Below are positions 6,190 through 9,466 of a stretch of 9,466 nucleotides of DNA, piece by piece. A program made the position numbers and the translations under genes. The notes beneath the pieces are model-generated. The model was not told the origin of the DNA. It did no database searches and saw nothing but the letters and a program-made list of their open reading frames with translations. Origin of the DNA: Acidobacteriota bacterium (GTDB lineage: Bacteria > Acidobacteriota > Terriglobia > Acidiferrales > UBA7541); the NCBI GenBank assembly GCA_003224135.1, contig QHYO01000224.1:2576-12041 (forward strand), in the 5' to 3' direction. Position 1 is the stretch's first letter, and each line of letters starts with the position of its first letter.

Positions 6190-7904
6190 CCTCTTCCTAC
6201 GAAACCCATGAACACGATGTATTGATCATCGGCGCGGGCGGCGCCGGACTCCGCGCGGCGATTGAAGCCCTGGCACAAGGCGCGCGTGTTGGCCTCGTCT
6301 GCAAATCACTGCTCGGCAAAGCGCACACCGTTATGGCCGAGGGTGGAATCGCTGCGGCCATGGGCAATGTCGACAAGGCCGACGATTGGCGCACGCATTT
6401 TCGCGACACCATGCGCGGCGGGAAATTTCTGAATAACTGGCGGATGGCGCAACTCCATGCACAGGAAGCGCCGGAACGTGTGCGGGAACTCGAACACTGG
6501 GGCGCACTGTTTGATCGCACGGAAGATGGCCAGATCCTGCAGCGCGCGTTTGGCGGCCACACCTTTAAGCGTTTGTGCCACGTCGGCGACCGCACGGGGC
6601 TGGAATTGATCCGCACATTGCAGGATCGCGGGGTGCAGCAAGGCATCGACGTCTACATGGAGTGCACAATCACGCGGTTGATCAGGGATGGTGACCGCAT
6701 CGCGGGCGCCTTCGGCTATTGGCGCGAGCAGGGACGGTTCGTGGTGTTTAAGGCCAGGTCCATCGTGATTGCGACGGGCGGAATCGGCAAAGCGTGGAAG
6801 GTTACGTCGAATTCCTGGGAATACACCGCGGACGGAATGGCGCTTGCCTACGAAACGGGAGCGGAATTGCTGGACATGGAATTTGTGCAATTTCATCCCA
6901 CGGGAATGGTGTGGCCGCCGGGCGTGCAAGGAATCCTGGTGACAGAAGCGGTGCGCGGCGAAGGCGGCACGCTCAAAAACAACAGGGGCGAGCGCTTCAT
7001 GGAGAAATACGACCCCAAGCGCATGGAACTTTCAACGCGCGACGTTGTCGCTCGTGCTATCTACACCGAAGTGCGGGAAGGCCGCGGCACGGAGCACGGC
7101 GGCGCGTATCTGAATATCTCCCACAAGCCCGCCGACTATGTGAAGAAAAAACTTCCCAGCATGTATCACCAGTTCAAAGAGCTTGCTGACGTGGACATTA
7201 CGACCGGACCAATGGAGGTCGGCCCAACCTGCCATTACATGATGGGCGGGATTCGCGTGGATGCGGAGACAGGCCAGTCAACCGTGCCGGGTCTCTTCGC
7301 AGCGGGCGAGGCTGCCGCCGGTCTGCATGGCGCCAACCGTCTCGGTGGAAACTCGCTGTCCGATTTGGTGGTATTCGGTAAACGCGCGGGAACAGCCGCG
7401 GCGGAACATTCAAGCCGCGTGCAATCCGGGGCCCTGGATGCTGAGCAGCTCGAAGAAGCAGAGCGGGAAATGCTTGCTCCGTTCGAACGCACCGACGGGG
7501 AATTCCCCTACGAAATTCACCGCGACCTGCAGGAAACGATGCACAGCCTGGTAGGTATTTTTCGCAACGAGGAAGACTTGCAGAAAGCGCTCGGCGAACT
7601 CGAGAAATTCAAACGCCGGCTGGAGAGCGTTCGAGCGGACGGCTCGCGCATGTTCAATCCAGGCTGGCACCTGACGCGCGATTTGCGCTCTATGGTGTTG
7701 ATTTCAGAGGCCGTCACGCGCAGCGCGCTAGCACGCCGCGAAAGCCGCGGGGCGCACAGCCGGATCGATTACCCGAATCTGGACGACACCTGGGGCAAGC
7801 AGAACAACATCATTGTGAAACGTGGCGACACGATGGCGCTCGAACAGCGTCCTGTAGCCGATTTGCCCGATGAGTTGAAAGAAATTTTGGCGGAGAATAA
7901 GTAG
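6186..7904 (+). CDS. sdhA: Succinate dehydrogenase flavoprotein subunit
   Basis: A 572-residue SdhA/FrdA-family flavoprotein that oxidises succinate to fumarate. FAD is bound by GAGGAG (16-21), and H47 in KAHTVMAEGG is the expected covalent attachment residue. Active-site signatures are complete: H237 in FHPTG, the VRGEGG loop with R257, the catalytic R285 in STRDVVAR, H350 in CHYMMGG, and the C-terminal FAD segment GLFAAGEAAAGLHGANRLGG (369-388) with R385. Length is typical. The GTG start overlaps the sdhC stop in a GTGA, giving a 4-base overlap that implies translational coupling. sdhB follows after a 34-base gap. The covalent-FAD His and partner genes make a respiratory SQR far more likely than L-aspartate oxidase (NadB). 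The sequence does not show whether it runs as succinate oxidase or fumarate reductase. Confidence 0.96.
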   Translation: MTSSYETHEHDVLIIGAGGAGLRAAIEALAQGARVGLVCKSLLGKAHTVMAEGGIAAAMGNVDKADDWRTHFRDTMRGGKFLNNWRMAQLHAQEAPERVRELEHWGALFDRTEDGQILQRAFGGHTFKRLCHVGDRTGLELIRTLQDRGVQQGIDVYMECTITRLIRDGDRIAGAFGYWREQGRFVVFKARSIVIATGGIGKAWKVTSNSWEYTADGMALAYETGAELLDMEFVQFHPTGMVWPPGVQGILVTEAVRGEGGTLKNNRGERFMEKYDPKRMELSTRDVVARAIYTEVREGRGTEHGGAYLNISHKPADYVKKKLPSMYHQFKELADVDITTGPMEVGPTCHYMMGGIRVDAETGQSTVPGLFAAGEAAAGLHGANRLGGNSLSDLVVFGKRAGTAAAEHSSRVQSGALDAEQLEEAEREMLAPFERTDGEFPYEIHRDLQETMHSLVGIFRNEEDLQKALGELEKFKRRLESVRADGSRMFNPGWHLTRDLRSMVLISEAVTRSALARRESRGAHSRIDYPNLDDTWGKQNNIIVKRGDTMALEQRPVADLPDELKEILAENK

Positions 7905-7938
7905 CAGACGCCAGCAGTGGACAGAAGATGGAGGCGCG

Positions 7939-8670
7939 ATGGCGGAAGCGATTTTGCGCGTGTTCCGAGGCGGCCCGGAAGGTGGAAAGCCGGTGGACTA
8001 CCGCGTCCCGGTAGCGCCGGGAATGGTAGTGCTTGATGCGCTGCATTCGATTCAGGGGCATCAATCGCCGGATTTAGCGGTGCGCTGGAATTGCAAGGCG
8101 GGCAAGTGCGGATCGTGTTCCGCTGAAGTCAACGGCCGTCCGCGGCTGACCTGCAAAAGCCGCCTCGACGCATTGCCGCTTGATGAACCAATTACCGTTT
8201 CGCCCTTGAAAGCGTTTCCCCTCATCAAGGATTTGGTCACGGACGTTTCCTGGAATTACAAAATCAACAAGATGATTCCCGCATTTCAGCCGCGTGCTGG
8301 TGTGGAATGGAAGATGTACCAGCGTGACGTTGACCGCGTGCAGGAATTCCGCAAGTGCATCGAATGTTTTCTCTGCCAGGACGTCTGCCACGTGTTGCGC
8401 GATCATGCAAAACACGAAAGCTTTGGCGGGCCGCGCTTCTTCGTGCGAACCGCGTGTCTGGAGATGCATCCGCTCGACGGCGTATCGCGCACAAAATTGC
8501 TAAAGGACGAGCTCGGCCTCGGTTTGTGCAATATCACAAAATGTTGCACCGAAGTGTGTCCCGAAGAGATTCACATCACCGATAACGCCATCATTCCGCT
8601 GAAAGAACGTGTGGTGGACGAGTTCTACGATCCGATTACCATGCTGGTGCGCAAGATTCGCGGCGCGTGA
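7939..8670 (+). CDS. sdhB: Succinate dehydrogenase iron-sulphur subunit
   Basis: A 243-residue protein carrying the three-cluster electron wire between SdhA and the membrane. The N-terminal ferredoxin domain has C52, C57, C60 and C72 for [2Fe-2S]. The C-terminal domain has CIECFLCQDVC (C140, C143, C146, C150) and CNITKCCTEVCP (C197, C202, C203, C207). By family spacing, C140/C143/C146/C207 bind [4Fe-4S] and C150/C197/C203 bind [3Fe-4S]. The usual Pro after the fourth Cys of the first group is His151. The ATG follows GGAGG (7930-7934) with a 4-base gap. An ATG at 7928 is out of frame. It ends the operon; a perfect 9-bp hairpin lies 19 bases after the stop. Confidence 0.96.
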   Translation: MAEAILRVFRGGPEGGKPVDYRVPVAPGMVVLDALHSIQGHQSPDLAVRWNCKAGKCGSCSAEVNGRPRLTCKSRLDALPLDEPITVSPLKAFPLIKDLVTDVSWNYKINKMIPAFQPRAGVEWKMYQRDVDRVQEFRKCIECFLCQDVCHVLRDHAKHESFGGPRFFVRTACLEMHPLDGVSRTKLLKDELGLGLCNITKCCTEVCPEEIHITDNAIIPLKERVVDEFYDPITMLVRKIRGA

Positions 8671-8688
8671 TCGCCGTGCCGCGAGGCA

Positions 8689-8707
8689 GGTAACGACTGT
8701 CGTTACC
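8689..8707 (+). terminator. Perfect 9-bp inverted repeat after sdhB
   Basis: GGTAACGAC-T-GTCGTTACC is an exact dyad around one base. As RNA it would form about 8 pairs with a 3-base loop, extended by GCA/TGC (8686-8688 and 8710-8712) across a 2-base bulge. It begins 19 bases past the sdhB stop and is followed by a pyrimidine-rich GCTTCTTCT, not a true T-run. It is probably the sdhCAB terminator, though the odd-centred symmetry also fits a protein-binding site. Confidence 0.5.
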
Positions 8708-8723
8708 GCTGCTTCTTCTAGGG

Positions 8724-8770
8724 CGTCATCCTGAGAGTTCCGGTTCCTAACGGAACAGCAAGGATCTCAA
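8724..8770. repeat. Dispersed-repeat-like imperfect hairpin
   Basis: The segment begins CGTCATCCTGAGAG and ends AGCAAGGATCTCAA. Outer arms ATCCT (8728-8732) and AGGAT (8761-8765) and inner arms GTTCCG (8737-8742) and CGGAAC (8751-8756) give a two-part stem-loop. From memory, intergenic elements of the form TCATCCTGAGC...GAAGGATCTC recur many times in Acidobacteriota and other environmental genomes; this looks like a diverged copy. Only one copy is in the window, so its repeat status cannot be shown here. Confidence 0.4.
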
Positions 8771-8800
8771 CGTAAACCGCGGCGCTGCCTTAGGGAGAGC

Positions 8801-8814
8801 GGCGGGTACCCGCC
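8801..8814. promoter_or_regulatory. 14-bp perfect GC-rich palindrome before the TPR-like gene
   Basis: GGCGGGTACCCGCC is exactly self-complementary and lies 9 bases before the ribosome-binding site (GGGAGG, 8824-8829) of the gene at 8835. It could be an operator, or a leader hairpin affecting translation. It may also simply belong to a repeat-rich intergenic patch. Confidence 0.3.
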
Positions 8815-8834
8815 CTGCCGCGAGGGAGGTTTCG

Positions 8835-9341
8835 ATGAACTACCAGTTGAAATCCATCTCCAGGGCGGGAATCGCCGAGGCCCTCGCCAAAGTTGAGTTG
8901 TACCGTTATCTGAATGAACCGGAAGAGTCAGAATCCATCTGCCGCGATATTCTCGCGGTCGATCCGCAACAGCAATTAGCCCTCCGCCTTCTCGGCCTTT
9001 CCATCACCGATCAATTCACGGGAGGTGTTTCTGACCGCTGCCGCGAAGCCGAGGAAGCCTTCGAGCGCCTGGCCGACCGCTACGAACAGTCTTACTATTC
9101 GGGACTTCTGCACGAGCGGCGCGCCAAGGCGCAGCTTCGCGCCGGGCAGTTGCCGCATGTGGTTTACCCTTTGCTCGAGCGGGCATTGCAGTGCTTTGCC
9201 GCAGCGGAAAAGATCCGCCCCACAGCCAATGACGACGCTATCCTGCGCTGGAACCGCTGCGTGCGCCTGCTGCAAACGCCCTCGCTCACCTGGGAAGAGC
9301 AGCTTGCTTCCTTCGAAGCCGAGGACGCCCCACCGCGCTAG
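8835..9341 (+). CDS. TPR-like helical hypothetical protein
   Basis: A 168-residue soluble protein with no signal peptide or membrane segment. It is almost wholly helical by composition. Residues 13-45 look like a tetratricopeptide unit (a helix pair ending in CRDILAVDPQ, the typical D-P turn). Residues 47-82 and about 112-145 look like further degenerate units, with ALQCFAAAEKIRP giving another typical TPR end. TPR proteins act as protein-binding scaffolds; no partner or enzymatic function can be assigned. The start is firm: GGGAGG (8824-8829) lies 5 bases before the ATG. It stands alone after the structured 164-bp gap following sdhB, so it is probably not part of the sdh operon, and I found no good promoter for it. 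Confidence 0.75.
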   Translation: MNYQLKSISRAGIAEALAKVELYRYLNEPEESESICRDILAVDPQQQLALRLLGLSITDQFTGGVSDRCREAEEAFERLADRYEQSYYSGLLHERRAKAQLRAGQLPHVVYPLLERALQCFAAAEKIRPTANDDAILRWNRCVRLLQTPSLTWEEQLASFEAEDAPPR

Positions 9342-9343
9342 GT

Positions 9344-9360
9344 AGGCAGAAGCGCCTTTT
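9344..9360 (+). terminator. Weak hairpin plus T-run after the TPR-like gene
   Basis: AGGC (9344-9347) and GCCT (9354-9357) can pair around a 6-base loop, with TTTT ending at 9360. It starts 2 bases past the stop codon. The 4-bp stem is short for an intrinsic terminator, so this is tentative. Confidence 0.25.
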
Positions 9361-9401
9361 CCCCCGATGGAGTCCTGACTGCAAGCGTCCCGGATCTCCT
9401 G

Positions 9402-9466
9402 CTAGCGCGCCAGTTCCAATAAGCCGGCTTGAACGCGCGAGTCGAGCCCATTCGGAGAAGCAAACG
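9402..9466 (-). CDS. Possible C-terminus of a leftward gene cut by the window edge
   Basis: On the minus strand the frame is open from the window edge to a TAG at 9404-9402. The 20 visible residues end in DSRVQAGLLELAR, an ordinary helical C-terminus in composition. The gene would converge on the TPR-like gene with a 60-bp gap, a common arrangement here. The stretch is too short to name a family or exclude chance. Confidence 0.35.
   Translation of the reverse strand, partial: FASPNGLDSRVQAGLLELAR

Noticed and set aside
9421..9430. AAGCCGGCTT palindrome near the right edge
   Set aside because: A 10-bp palindrome is expected by chance at this scale, and it lies inside the possible leftward gene end.

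Overview
This 9.5 kb window is bacterial. It has moderately high G+C, dense genes with short intergenic gaps, and clear Shine-Dalgarno sites before several genes. Three things point to an Acidobacteriota-like chromosome (Terriglobia-type): a trimeric sdhC-sdhA-sdhB operon of the kind also found in Actinobacteria, a small tetratricopeptide-like protein, and a dispersed-repeat-like intergenic sequence. This placement is inferred from gene family character, not from a marker gene. No rRNA, tRNA, CRISPR array, insertion sequence or phage gene was found.

Layout. Positions 1-286 hold no firm gene. They carry a possible leftward gene start at 84, a striking 22-bp dyad at 133-154, and a candidate promoter for suhB. 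suhB (287-1114, +) encodes an inositol-monophosphatase-family enzyme. Convergent to it is a Tat-exported metallo-beta-lactamase-fold hydrolase (1191-2312, -). A 161-bp divergent gap separates that gene from a small secreted NTF2/DUF4440-like protein (2474-2947, +). Next come two leftward genes that probably form one operon: sthA, a soluble pyridine nucleotide transhydrogenase (3869-5257, -), then a ROK-family sugar-kinase-like protein (2958-3851, -). The ROK protein has lost its N-terminal phosphate-binding motif. Divergent from sthA, across about 160 bp with candidate promoters on both strands, is the succinate dehydrogenase operon sdhC (5416-6189), sdhA (6186-7904) and sdhB (7939-8670). After sdhB comes a 164-bp intergenic stretch rich in palindromes, then a TPR-like hypothetical gene (8835-9341, +). 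The last 65 bases may hold the 3' end of a leftward gene.

How the genes fit together. The centre is redox metabolism. SdhCAB passes electrons from succinate to quinone. SthA balances NADH and NADPH. A ROK protein, normally a glucose or sugar kinase, follows SthA and may link the pair to sugar input and the pentose phosphate pathway. The most notable feature is SdhC: a five-segment membrane subunit with a Cys/His cluster (C188, H189, H193, C201, C204). It fits the recently described type F complex II with a membrane-embedded Rieske-type [2Fe-2S] cluster instead of haem. I see no wholly new multi-gene system. The main candidates for a second look are this SdhC, the degenerate ROK protein and the dyad at 133-154.
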